DNA of 64,000 nucleotides from assembly GCA_047967505.1 (NCBI GenBank), contig CM106539.1. One strand, written 5' to 3'. Below, piece after piece: positions 54,233 to 64,000 of the stretch. Position 1 is the first letter of the stretch. Each line of letters opens with the position of its first letter. The notes under the pieces are model-generated. The model had not been told where the DNA came from, did not search any database, and saw only the letters and a list, made by a program, of their open reading frames with translations. Position numbers and translations under genes: made by a program. This DNA comes from Dipteris shenzhenensis. Lineage: Eukaryota; Polypodiophyta; Polypodiopsida; Gleicheniales.

Positions 54233-57200
54233 ATGGCTACAAAATTTATTCCGGGGATGGAGGTGATTTTATGTTGCAAAAGAGAAGTAGTTGCATTTGC
54301 TACAATCCATGAAAGTGATCCAAATTCTATTTGTCACTTTAGAAGACTTGGCGAAGATAAGGTAGCAGTTATCGTATCAAGGATTCTTAGTGCACATGTT
54401 GAGCTAAAGCATAAGTGTGGGGATATGGAAATCCTTGGAGATGTTATGCCCTATAATACTTCCAACAAAGCATTTATTGCATGGGACAGAGATGAGACTT
54501 ATCCAACACATGTCATCAGGAATACAAAGTGCATATCTTTGGATTTTAGAGTGGGAGATATTTTACAAATGTTATCATTTACAAATAAGTATGTGGCAGA
54601 AGGTCAAGTCTTGGGATTTGAACAAGTTGAACACTGGACATTTGCGCAGATGAGAATTCAAAAAGTTACTGATGATGGTATGGATGATAACTCAATGTCA
54701 TTGGATGGTCCCTACTATGAGGTAGGTAAGGATTTGAGATGGAGCATGCAATTTTTAAAGATTGGAAAGACTCGGCATGTGGTTTTTAATGATAAACATA
54801 ATGTATACTACAACATCAAAGAATTGAAAGAATATGCCAATGTACCAAGCTCTATTCCTTCAGAGATGGATGATTCCAATGCACTCAACTATAGCACTGA
54901 CGTCTTATCAGAAGTCGATGAGTTCATTGGTACCGAGAAAGAAAAATATTTCACAAGTGATGCCTTATCCGGGGTGGATGAGTTCATGCACATTGAGAAC
55001 TTGGGCAAAGATGTGAAAAGTGTTATATCTTCAAGCATGGATGGCTTCATGGATACTGATAAAGTTCTTGGAGTCAAAGCAGGTAACTATGGAATTATGG
55101 AAATCATGCACAATAGTATAATGAGTGATGTTCTCTCTGGAGTAGAGGAGTTTCAAGACTATGGAGTTATGAAATCCATAGAAAGTGCATCAATGAGTGA
55201 TGTTCTCTCAGGAATAGATGAGTTTGAAGATCATTCTGGACACTCTATCACCACTGACTATGGAGTTATGAAATCCATAGAAAGTGCATCAATGAGTGAT
55301 GTTCTCTCAGGAATAGATGAGTGTGAAGATCATTCGGGACACTCTAATGCCATTGTGACAAGTGGTTCTACCATTGTATCAAAAGTAGGGATGAGATCAA
55401 CAAAGGACTATTCGGTGTTTGACTTTGATTGTGAACTTGTAAATGTTACAAATGGTTTGACGAATGTATCAAAAGCAAGGATGACATCAACAAAGGAATA
55501 TTCAGTATTTGACTGTCAGAGTGATAAGATCAAGGATGCAACATCTCATGAAAATAACGTGACAAATAAATCTTACAAGGAGAACTACACAAATCCAAAT
55601 AAGAATGAACAGAAGGTCCCAAAACGGACATACAGATGCATGAAAAGACAACGAGTGCAGGCAGATCCAGAAAAGCAACCAAAGAGAATAAGAGTAATGA
55701 ATGAAAATGTTATGCTAAAAGCAATGCGATCTACATGCTGTAAGCATACATGTATGCGATCCATTAACTTACATGACATCAAGGGTTGTAGAGAACATGT
55801 CTGGCAAAGGAAAGGAAGCAGAAGAAATGAATACCTACTCACGAGATTGTCTTGCTTTCTTGTAAATGATAAGAGAAGGCAAAGTTCAGGACATCAAATA
55901 AGGCCTCTTATAAATGGAAAAAGTATATGCAATAATGCATATCGCATTATTACAGGATTATCACATGGCACATATTGGAATTTGGCTAATAAAGCAAAGT
56001 ATGGAGTTAAATTTAACATTCATGGAAACATAGGAAGGCCCAAAACAAGAGCCTCAACGGTTGCGGCAACAGCAATTTTGAAAGATTACATTTATGAAAA
56101 TGCTTTACCGCAACCCCACCTATCAGAAATGCATCTTCCGATAGGTTTAACCAAAAAAGAAGTATTTAACTCTATTGGAGAAACATAGAGGCAAAGAGGG
56201 CATGCACCGGAATCTTTTCATACTTTGTATACTCTTTGGAAAAAAAGCTTTGGACATGTTAAAATCCCAAAGAGGCAAAAAATGTCAAAGTGCAACGACT
56301 GTGATGATCTAAAGCGAGCACTTGAGAGTGCAACATCTCCAGAACAAAAAGAAGCTTACAAAAGAAAGAGAGAATTTCATCATGGACTTGTTCGACATTC
56401 TAGAATAAAATATGCATTTTGGAAGGAGCAAGCTATTTCTCACCCAAATGAGTACATGTGCATTATTGTAGATGGTATGGATCAAAATACAACAACATTA
56501 CCTCGATTCGTTAACACTCCACCTAAGCTACAAGGAAAATACTTTTTAAAGACACATCTATGTGGAGTGTTAGTGCATGGATTTAAGTTTTTTGCAGACA
56601 TATGGATTGATTCCTTGCATCTACACGATAGCAATCAAGTTGTAACATCCATTATGAAGGCAATTCACAATGTACATGCAGAAAAAGGTCGCCTACCAGC
56701 AACTTTGAGAATACAAGCAGACAATTGCAGACGAGAGAATAAGAATGTACTCTTCTTTGCATTTTGCTCAATGCTAATCGCTCATAGAATCTTCAATGAG
56801 ATTGAAGTTGGGTTTTTGTTGGTTGGGCACACACATGAGGATATCAATCAGGTATTTAGCACAGTTTCAAGAGAACTAAAACACAAGGACATGGAGACAA
56901 TGGATGACTTGATAAGAAAATGCAGGAGGCAAGTTGGTGGCCGTAAGGAAGGAACAATATGCTCAATGGTTGAGAGGATGTATGATTGGAAGAGCTTTAT
57001 TCTACCTTTCATACAAAAAGGTGGTGATGCCCTGATTGGTCATAGCGCTCCACACTATTTTCGATTTTTCTTAAAGGATGAAAAACCAGTGATGCAATGG
57101 CAACACTATTCTCTTGATACAAAATGGGAACCTGAAGAACCTTACTCTCTCTTAACTTCAATCCCGAGCAAAGAAATGCATCCAACATGGGCTCCTATAA

Positions 57201-57940
57201 AAGAATTCAGCGAGAAATCCAAAGGTGAAATAGAAGGCTTAAAAGCTTTTATTGCATACAAAGAGGAAATGCTCCAAAGATTTCCTGATTGGAAGCCCTC
57301 TTGGAAGGAACACACTACTGTTGTAATTAGCAAGACCTACCAATTGATAAAGGACCTTGCAAAAATGCGAGAAGATGATATTAAGGCAGAACGGCCTTTA
57401 TTTTGGCCAAATGTTGGTAATGACTTGCGTCCAGCATGTGGTCTCTTTGAAAATGAGTTTGAATCGTTGCTCCCACATCCATATTGTGGACCCAAGAAGA
57501 GAGAGTTTATGCCACAAATAGACATAGATGTCCATTGTTTTGTTGCAGTTCGACCATCGGATGATGAACATGAGAACGTGAAGTTTTGGGTTGCAAAAGT
57601 AGTTGACGTGAGCATGGATGACCGGGGGAGAGCTACAACATTTATAGCGGTATGGTATGAGCCAAGGGGCAGGAAGGAGAACCAAGATAACAGTGCATTG
57701 TATAGTAGTTGTTTGAAAAAGGAATGGGTCCCAAACCATGAAGCAATTTCAAGACTTTCCACAGAGACAGTCATAGTATCCTGGAAATCAAGGTCAAAGA
57801 AAACAAAGAAGCACATGGGGTATGATGTAGAAGAAAAAATAAAATTACCGCAACCAATTATTACGCACATTACAGAGTTCACAAAGATGCTCGCCCGGGA
57901 GGAAGTAGAAGGAGATAGCGCAAATGAAGAATGCCCATGA
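54233..57940 (+). CDS. large DUF7869-family protein, one in-frame TAG
   Basis: A 1,236-codon frame is open from ATG 54,233 to TGA 57,938-57,940 except for TAG at 56,186-56,188. N terminus (residues ~4-85): GMEVILCCKREVVAFATIHE and AFIAWDRDETYP, which resembles the small beta domain of plant transposon proteins (DUF8039-like, by recollection). Residues ~220-380: repeated DVLSGVDEF modules. Residues ~390-480: two VFDFD/VFDCQ modules and a basic patch (KRQRVQADPEKQPKRI). Then a Cys-rich segment (STCCKHTCMRS). After the TAG: KCNDCDDLKRAL, then the DUF7869 core YMCIIVDGMDQNTTTLPRFV, LRIQADNCRRENKNVLFFAF and VGHTHEDINQVFS. The last ~150 residues include FVAVRPSD, FWVAKVVDV and FIAVWYEPRG, a BAH-like beta module. 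The D / D-N / H-E-D residues suggest an RNase H-like catalytic fold; a transposase-related role is inference. The start follows a possible acceptor (TTACAG at 54,198-54,203). Confidence 0.8.
55157..55354 (+). repeat. 99-bp in-frame tandem repeat inside the DUF7869-type gene
   Basis: GACTATGGAGTTATGAAATC starts at 55,157 and 55,256. The two 99-bp (33-codon) units differ at very few positions (for example GAGTTT versus GAGTGT). They encode YGVMKSIESASMSDVLSGID. The near identity shows a recent in-frame expansion within a protein region already made of older, diverged DVLSGVDEF modules. Confidence 0.95.
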
Positions 57941-59700
57941 TAACACCATTCAAATATCGAGAAAGAGTGAAGGTGGTGGTGGTTGTCAGATGAGAGTGAA
58001 TGAAGATGGCACCCAAGCGACAAGTGATGACAGAAAGGACATTCTGAACAATCAAATGTTTGGATCGCTCATTTCTATGATCATGATAGAAAAGGACATT
58101 CAAACAAGCAAATGTTTGGATCGCCCATTTGTACTAAACTCATTGTAAAGGAAAAATTAAATTATTGAAAAGGCCACAGGAGATCCTTTGTACAAAGACT
58201 CATCCAGAGCAATATTTGTTGTAAAACTTATGACATGATAATGTAAAATTGCAAGCATAGCTATTGCTATTTTTTGGAGTACAAAAGAGGCTTCCATCAT
58301 GTCTCATGTGTATATAAACCTTTTAATTTCTTGAATATTCAAGAGTGTCATAGTTTTCTGCATTGAAAGTAAAAAGAGTCTTACAGGTCTCTTATGTATA
58401 CATTTTTAAAATGTTGTGAATCCTCAATAGCATGGTTTTTCATGGATTTAAACTAATAACTCGGATTTTTCATTTTAAGAATATGATTCTTATAAACAAG
58501 AAATACAAATTTAGGATTTAATAGTAGTTTTTGCATTATTTGTACAACATTGTAGAGAGATATTTTGAAATGTCTTATGTGAAAATGATAGTGCCAGAAA
58601 GTAAACTTTTGATTCTCGAATGACAGTTTCATAAAGTAAACTTTTCAGTTGGGAAGGATTTTAAGGAATAGTCCAAAAGTAGACATATGAGTCCAAAATT
58701 AATGAAATAAGTGTTAACAACAAAAATTGTACATACATGCAACCAAGTAATAATTCAAAATCACACTATGTGAGCTTCTCCTCAACCCAAGGATACACCT
58801 AAATGAGAACATTAGGCATGGATTAATGAGCCTCAATGTTGTGCTAGAATGATGCACACCCATTTGAGGGCACACTCCATAATGTTTTTTTCATTTGTTG
58901 AAAACTAAAATGAATTGAAAATATGGAATCCAAACTAGTGGGACTACTACATGGTAGTTTTAAAATATTGATATATTGGTATCTAGATTCACCCTTAAAT
59001 GGAAGAAGTTTAAAAAGTGTAATTTGTGCATGTGCAAAGATCTTTTAATAAATCCAACGCTATTTACAATTTTGAATTGTTTCTTTTTCCATGCCTTTTC
59101 TTGATATATGGCTCATAAGCATGCCAAAGGTCATTGCATTTCATAATACACAGCATTAAACCCGATAGCATGCCCTTTGGCCTATTTTGTTTTGAAGCAT
59201 TTGAAGCCACATTGCACTTCTTTGGGATATCCAATTCTACTGACGTATATTACCGGAGGGGGGAAAACTGACGGTTGAAAATTTTACTACTCCCACGAAT
59301 CTTGAATTTTCACACCTCCTGTCCATCAAATCTTAGAAGATTAAGTACTTGCAATGTGCTCTTACTACCCTGCAACCCGCACACACCTCGACATGACCTT
59401 GTGCCATCTCTAGTTTGGAATTGCCAATTGCCATCTACCAACACCTCGAGAGTAACAACCCTACCAACACCTTGACAGATGCAGGCAGAGCAGAAGCAAT
59501 GCCCAATCATCTCGATCCGAGTAATCTATGGGCTTCAATAGAACACAAGAAAAGGAGAGAGAGCCTAAGTGCAAAAGTCATTGCAATAGTGGTGATGTTT
59601 TGGCATTAAAATATGAGAGTTTATCCAAATAACAAGGACTTCTATAGAAAGCAGACGGGATGCAAGATGTTTGACAAGCACATCATACACATGATTGATA
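57941..59700. other. 3' flank of the DUF7869-type gene, no gene seen
   Basis: AT-rich sequence with a short duplication near 58,040-58,125 (GACATTC(T/A)..CAA..CAAATGTTTGGATCGC twice). No inverted repeat matching the upstream flank was noticed, so transposon ends for the gene cannot be defined. 59,075-59,220 resembles 27,640-27,780. Confidence 0.5.
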
Positions 59701-59704
59701 CAAC

Positions 59705-60215
59705 GTAGGTCACTGGTTACCTAAACCATCTCGGTAGTTGTTTGTGATTGAGCTTTAGGATAGTTTACTTATTTCATTTCTTGATACCACGCAGGTCCAA
59801 AGGCTGCCTAAACTAGCCCGGTGGTTGTCTGTGATGGAGCTTTGGGATAGTTTACTAGGCTAGCTTGGACTTAATGTGATTGTCCTAAACCAACCCGGTG
59901 GTTTGAATATCATGCAACCATGGGTTAGTTCAGCTCAAACACCAAAACCAGGTTGGCTTGGACTTAATGTGATTTTCCTAAACCAGCCCGATGGTTGGAA
60001 CATCATGCAATCATGGTTGGGTCAGCTCAAACACCAGTTATGTGATTGTCCTAAACTAGTGTGGTTGAACATAAAGTAACAGCAATATATTTTACAATAG
60101 CACATCAATACATTGTTATTTCACTAAACTAGCCTGGTGGTTGGAATGTCATGTAGCCATGGTTTAGCTCAAACACAAATGTGGTTGAACAGACATTAGT
60201 TGTTGACCAGCTTGG
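59705..60215. repeat. degenerate tandem repeat, ~93-bp unit
   Basis: CCTAAACCA(A/G)CCCG(G/A)TGGTTGGAA, ATCATGCAACCATGG and TCAGCTCAAACACCA recur, with unit starts near 59,717, 59,809, 59,884, 59,977, 60,049 and 60,127. The clearest pair (59,884 and 59,977) is 93 bp apart. Confidence 0.85.
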
Positions 60216-60404
60216 TGGTTGAAATTACTATGTTTCTTAGTACTTAAATTAGTTAACTTTAATTTGCACATACTATATTTTATTTTTGCACATACTATAT
60301 TTTGTTTTGTTTTCCTTGTAGTGCAATGTTAACATCCACAGAGTACAGTTGCCGAATGTAGGGTAATCAGTGATTAGAGGTGATTAGGCTTCATGATCTA
60401 CTTC

Positions 60405-60870
60405 AATGAACAAGCTTAAGGAGTTTAATCCCCAAATATCCCAAGGCCAATGATTGTAGGAAACATGCACATGGAAGGAGTACATCACAAAGTCAGGGAG
60501 TTTGATCACCAAATATCCCAAGGCCAAAGCTTCCAGGCAATGTGCATAGATTGTAGGTTCTAGCTAACACCCCAAGGCCAATGATTGCATGCAATATGCA
60601 CATTCTTATCCACTTTAACGAAAATAACCATGGAAAGAGTATAGGACAAGCTTAAGGAGTTTAATCCCCAAATACCCTAAGGCAAAAGAGTGCAAGCATT
60701 GTGCACATGTTGTATGTTCCAGTTGCAAGCTGCTGTCAAGTGTCTCATGGAAGTTAAGCCTCACCACTCCAAGTTTTAAGCATCGTACATGGGCTTCAAA
60801 TCCCAAATGACTTAAGGCATGAGGGCACTCAGGGAGTTTGAGCCCCAAATCACCTTAGCGTTGGAGGCAT
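60405..60870. repeat. degenerate tandem repeat, GGAGTTTAATCCCCAAATA unit
   Basis: GGAGTTTAATCCCCAAATAT with CCCAAGGCCAATGATTG and a TGTGCACAT/ATGCACAT block recurs at about 60,420, 60,500, 60,570 (partial), 60,656 and 60,835. Spacing is 70-180 bp. Confidence 0.8.
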
Positions 60871-60879
60871 GAGGCTAAC

Positions 60880-61482
60880 ACAAGCACTATTTTGGGAGAT
60901 GGTTAGGAACACCTCCTAACACCAGGCTTGTCCCAAGCACTCTAATATGGTTAACACAAGTGCTATTTCCACTAGTAGGGAGAGATGGAAATAATAGCAA
61001 TATGCCTTGGCACCCTACAAGCCCAAGAGCCTTTGGTCATAAAGAGAAGGAGAGTGCTAAAAGGAAAAGGGTTGGCCCTCCCTTCAAAAGGTGACATGTA
61101 TAAAAGGCCAAAGTGTTGACTTTAGTCTTCATTGTTGTTTGCACAAGTTTGAATACAAGCTCCCTCTTCTCTTCCAAGAGAGTTTTTTGGGTGTTCTCTT
61201 GTTTCCACTGTAGTGCCCTTGTGTTTGTCACTCCATCCCCCTTCACTCTCCTCTTCCCTTCTCCTTCTCCCCCCCTTCTCCCCTCTCTTCTCCCCTCTCC
61301 TCTTTCCCTCTTTCTCTCGTGGAAACATATTGCAACAATCCAAAGGCTGCTTGAGTGACACTTCTAGATGGCTCGTGCCTTACATTGCTTTCACAAGGAG
61401 TAGCTTGGAGTGGAGGCTCCATCGACATCTCTTCAAAATCCCCACCATGACACGTGAGTCACCACTGAGACCCACACATTTT
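60880..61482 (+). repeat. probable 5' LTR end of a Ty3-type element
   Basis: A TATA box (TATAAAAGG, 61,099-61,107), CT-rich transcribed leader and GAGACCCACACATT end are directly followed by a Ty3-type primer site. This is the usual layout of an R-U5 region. The 5' edge is not defined, and no partner LTR or pol genes are seen before the reverse-family LTR at 62,692. Confidence 0.5.
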
Positions 61483-61500
61483 TGGTGCCGCTATTGGGGA
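61481..61500 (+). promoter_or_regulatory. Ty3/gypsy-type primer binding site
   Basis: TTTGGTGCCGCTATTGGGGA is close to the TTTGGCGCCGTTGCCGGGGA found after the 5' LTR of many plant Ty3/gypsy elements. The match is by memory of the consensus; several positions differ. Confidence 0.55.
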
Positions 61501-61509
61501 TAAGAGGTA

Positions 61510-62690
61510 TGCTTTTGCATTGCACTTGTCTTTCTTGGTTATCTACCCATTGCACAAGGCTTCAATCTTAACTTGGAGCTTTGTTAGTGGAGTTGTAGGA
61601 GAGGAAAGGGTGAAGGAGTGAGAGTTTGTATGGAAAAGTTAGGAAACCTATCTTTTTTTTTTGGAAAGTCATTTTGCAGCATTTGAAGCTTGTTTTTTAT
61701 ACTTTTTAGTGTTTTGAGTTGACAGGAGCTTAGTTTGTGAGATTGCTAAGGAGTGTGTGATGTCCAAACACATAAAAAAATAACAAAAATGATGATTCTT
61801 GCTGAATTTTGAAGTTGTTTTGTGTGCTAGAACCCACCCCTCAAGAAATCTTGCATTTTGGCTTTAAAATTTTATTTTTCCTTCAAGTTTTTTTCATTGT
61901 GGAGGTAAACTAGGTAGTGTAGCACCCCCCTAGCATAACAAAACTAGAACAAAAACTAAAATCCCTAAAAACCAATCGGCGATAGTCTTCCACTATCTGC
62001 ATGAGTCGGCACCATAGAGCTATCCCATCGATTAGTGTTTTAGCGGTATCCCGCCAGTCAAAGTGCGATAGCCGTATCCCACCGACCTAACCTCTAACCA
62101 TGGCCTAACACACCATCTTGATTAAATGAATGTTAGAGTTATCTATCCGACCGACCTGACAGTCATTGACCCATGGCCTTAGAGATATTTTGCCGATCGT
62201 TGCCATCTCTCTATTCCGTCGTCGATGTGGTGAGCCCACCCCCATGCTCGAGGTCATATCCGTATCTCGCTGATCATTGCATTATGCCTATCATGCCACC
62301 CATTTCTTTTTTTTTCGCCGATCGTCATGATACACCTACTCTACCGCCCATTGCTATTTTCAATCTCCATGCCCGTCGCCATAACTATACCATCAACCAA
62401 TGTGTTGGTTAGTATCCCACTGACTTTTTATCCCACTCGTAGGGATACCACTTGTGTCTTATCCCACCAAACACGTGGCAAGATTTGTTCTGCCAATCAC
62501 GATATGCCTACTTCGTCGCCTGTTGCTCTAATTATCCCATTGCCTATCACTATACCAGTATCTCACCATCCAGAGCAATACCCTATCCCTATGACCGTCA
62601 CCATAGAGCTATCCCCACGACCATTGGCATACCTCTGGGGCAGCCCAGGAATTAAGAAATTCTAGAACCTTAGTTCAGCCTGAGTGTGCT
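61510..62690. other. non-coding stretch with ATCCCACCGATC-like repeats
   Basis: From about 61,970 to 62,640 the words TATCCC(A/G)CCGA(C/T)C and GCC(G/A)ATCGT recur loosely. Open frames are short. It may be untranslated retroelement interior; no domain is recognised. Confidence 0.45.
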
Positions 62691-62691
62691 A

Positions 62692-64000
62692 TGATGCCAA
62701 AAATTGATATTTTTTATTTGGCATTGGTATTGTTTTCTTCTATGTTTGATAAGAGTTTGAGTATCAAGTGATAGCCTAGCAGCTCTCACTTATTTCTATT
62801 TTCTAAGATATTGTATGGGATTGAGAGGATGTGGAATGGGACATTGTAAATACCATAGGTATGAATTATAAATACCTTGGTATGGGGTGAGAGTTATTTG
62901 TGTATGGGATATTATGGGGTTTTTAGAAAATAGGAAGAGAGTCATATAAAGAGGTGGGCTCATGTCCAAGTGTTTCGATAATATAAGAGAGGCCACATGC
63001 CAAGCGTGTGGAAGGCATGTGGAGGAGTGTGGAGTCAAGAGGAATCCTTCTAGAATTCCCATGTGGAATAAGGAGGATGTGGACATATGGAAAAGAGAGG
63101 GTCCCTATGGGCTCCATGGGGGAGACTTTTAACTTTCTCAATATTTTAAGTCTTGAGCATCTTTTGATGGGACACATGGCAAGAGTATCCAAAAAAGTCA
63201 TGGATGGTGACATACGGGCTTATGTGATTGATGGGAAAAAGAATCTACAGGCAGCAATTGTAAATGGGTAAAGGAGGGTGACAAAATCTCTATAAAAGGA
63301 GCCCTCCTCTCCCTTGTTCGTCATCTCTTCCACCATTAGGCCTCATGTTGCTGTAGCTCTACTCTCCTCAAGCCTCTTCCATGAGCCTTCTCTCCCTCTT
63401 GTAGATATTCTCTTACATAGACTCTTGAGTCCATCTCTCTCTAGTGATTCTCTCTCTATGAGTAGTCTTGGAGCTTTCGCTCCCTCTTGTATGTATGAAA
63501 CCTATTCTTCTCCCTTGTTTTTGTAGTATTTTGAGTTGCATTGGAGTGGAGCCTCACTCTATTGACAATGAAGATCACGTCGTATTCCCTCTCTTGAGTC
63601 TCTCTTCCCTTTTCTTTCTTTCAAAGCCTTAAAAGTTCTTTCTATTCGGTCACTCATTGCACACACATGGTCCATCCACTTCTTGAGCCACCAAGGTAGT
63701 TACTTACTCTCTTCTAGGAAAAATCTATGAGTGGTGGATCATTGATGAAGGTAGAGTCTTGAGGGAGCATCTTGCTTAGGCGAAATTAGCATGGGTGGAG
63801 GGCAGTTTTCATAATAGTTTGACCCCTGTTAGTGTTTTGCTCATAACTTTCCGCTCGTTAGTTCAATTTTGATGAAAGTTGAGATTTTTCTTGGCGCAGC
63901 TGGGCCATCCTGGACTTGCGACGATTATATCGAGAAAGACCCAAGCATTAAGCTCTCTTTAAGATGCATGTTTCTATGTGATTAGAACTTGAATCAGATA
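62692..64000 (+). repeat. Tat-family LTR, plus orientation, cut by the window end
   Basis: Starts TGATGCCAAAAATTGAT and is collinear with the reverse complement of 17,620 down to about 16,340, with roughly 90 per cent identity by eye. The LTR TATA box is at 63,291-63,299 (TATAAAAGG). It belongs to the same family as the element at 10,013-17,626 but in the opposite orientation. Whether it is a solo LTR or the 5' LTR of another element cannot be told because the sequence ends inside it. Confidence 0.9.

Overview
This window is nuclear DNA from a land plant with a large, repeat-rich genome. The evidence is an intron-containing ASR (ABA/WDS) gene, plant Ty3/gypsy (Tat and chromovirus types) and Ty1/copia retrotransposons, a CACTA end, a TRIM, TTTAGGG-type interstitial telomeric arrays and very many GA/CT microsatellites. 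A DUF7869 family gene, plus a decayed relative elsewhere in the window, points to a non-flowering plant (fern, gymnosperm or similar), but this is inference only. No bacterial, organellar, rRNA or CRISPR features were seen.

Layout. 0-10 kb holds decayed coding relics: a coiled-coil frame on the minus strand broken only by TAA/TAG, a Ty3 gag scrap and a relic of the DUF7869 family. It also holds minisatellites and a long CT-rich higher-order array. 10.0-17.6 kb is a minus-strand Tat-like Ty3 element with paired LTRs and no visible integrase. It appears nested in a CACTA (En/Spm) relic whose right end is at about 20.55 kb. 21-22.7 kb carries a ~170-bp tandem repeat, a CCCTAAA-type array and a palindromic minisatellite. 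The clearest ordinary gene is ASR at 24.93-25.39 kb, followed by about 2 kb of AT-rich satellite.

28.9-29.6 kb is a textbook TRIM (two 317-bp LTRs, initiator-Met PBS, perfect GAGAT target duplication). Next come a hAT BED-finger fragment, a fold-back element, a 249-bp MITE and a dense microsatellite zone. 34.4-38.2 kb is a plus-strand chromovirus with many nonsense changes and a probable 3' LTR. 42-51.6 kb holds pieces of a plant gene or genes, the last encoding an FCP1/NIF-type HAD phosphatase domain with decay. A TTTAGTACTA-like array in between was hit by a 4.48-kb Ty1/copia element (TSD CAATC).

52-54.1 kb is a CCCACTC array followed directly by a TTTAGGG array. Only 140 bp further on starts a 1,236-codon frame (54,233-57,940) of the DUF7869 family, intact except for one in-frame TAG. 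The last 6 kb is mostly tandem repeats, an LTR end with a Ty3-type PBS, and the start of a second copy of the 10-17 kb LTR running off the window.

There is no operon-like cooperation. The organising theme is layered mobile elements and satellites around very few host genes (ASR; possibly the FCP1-like gene). The DUF7869 protein is the best candidate for an undescribed system.
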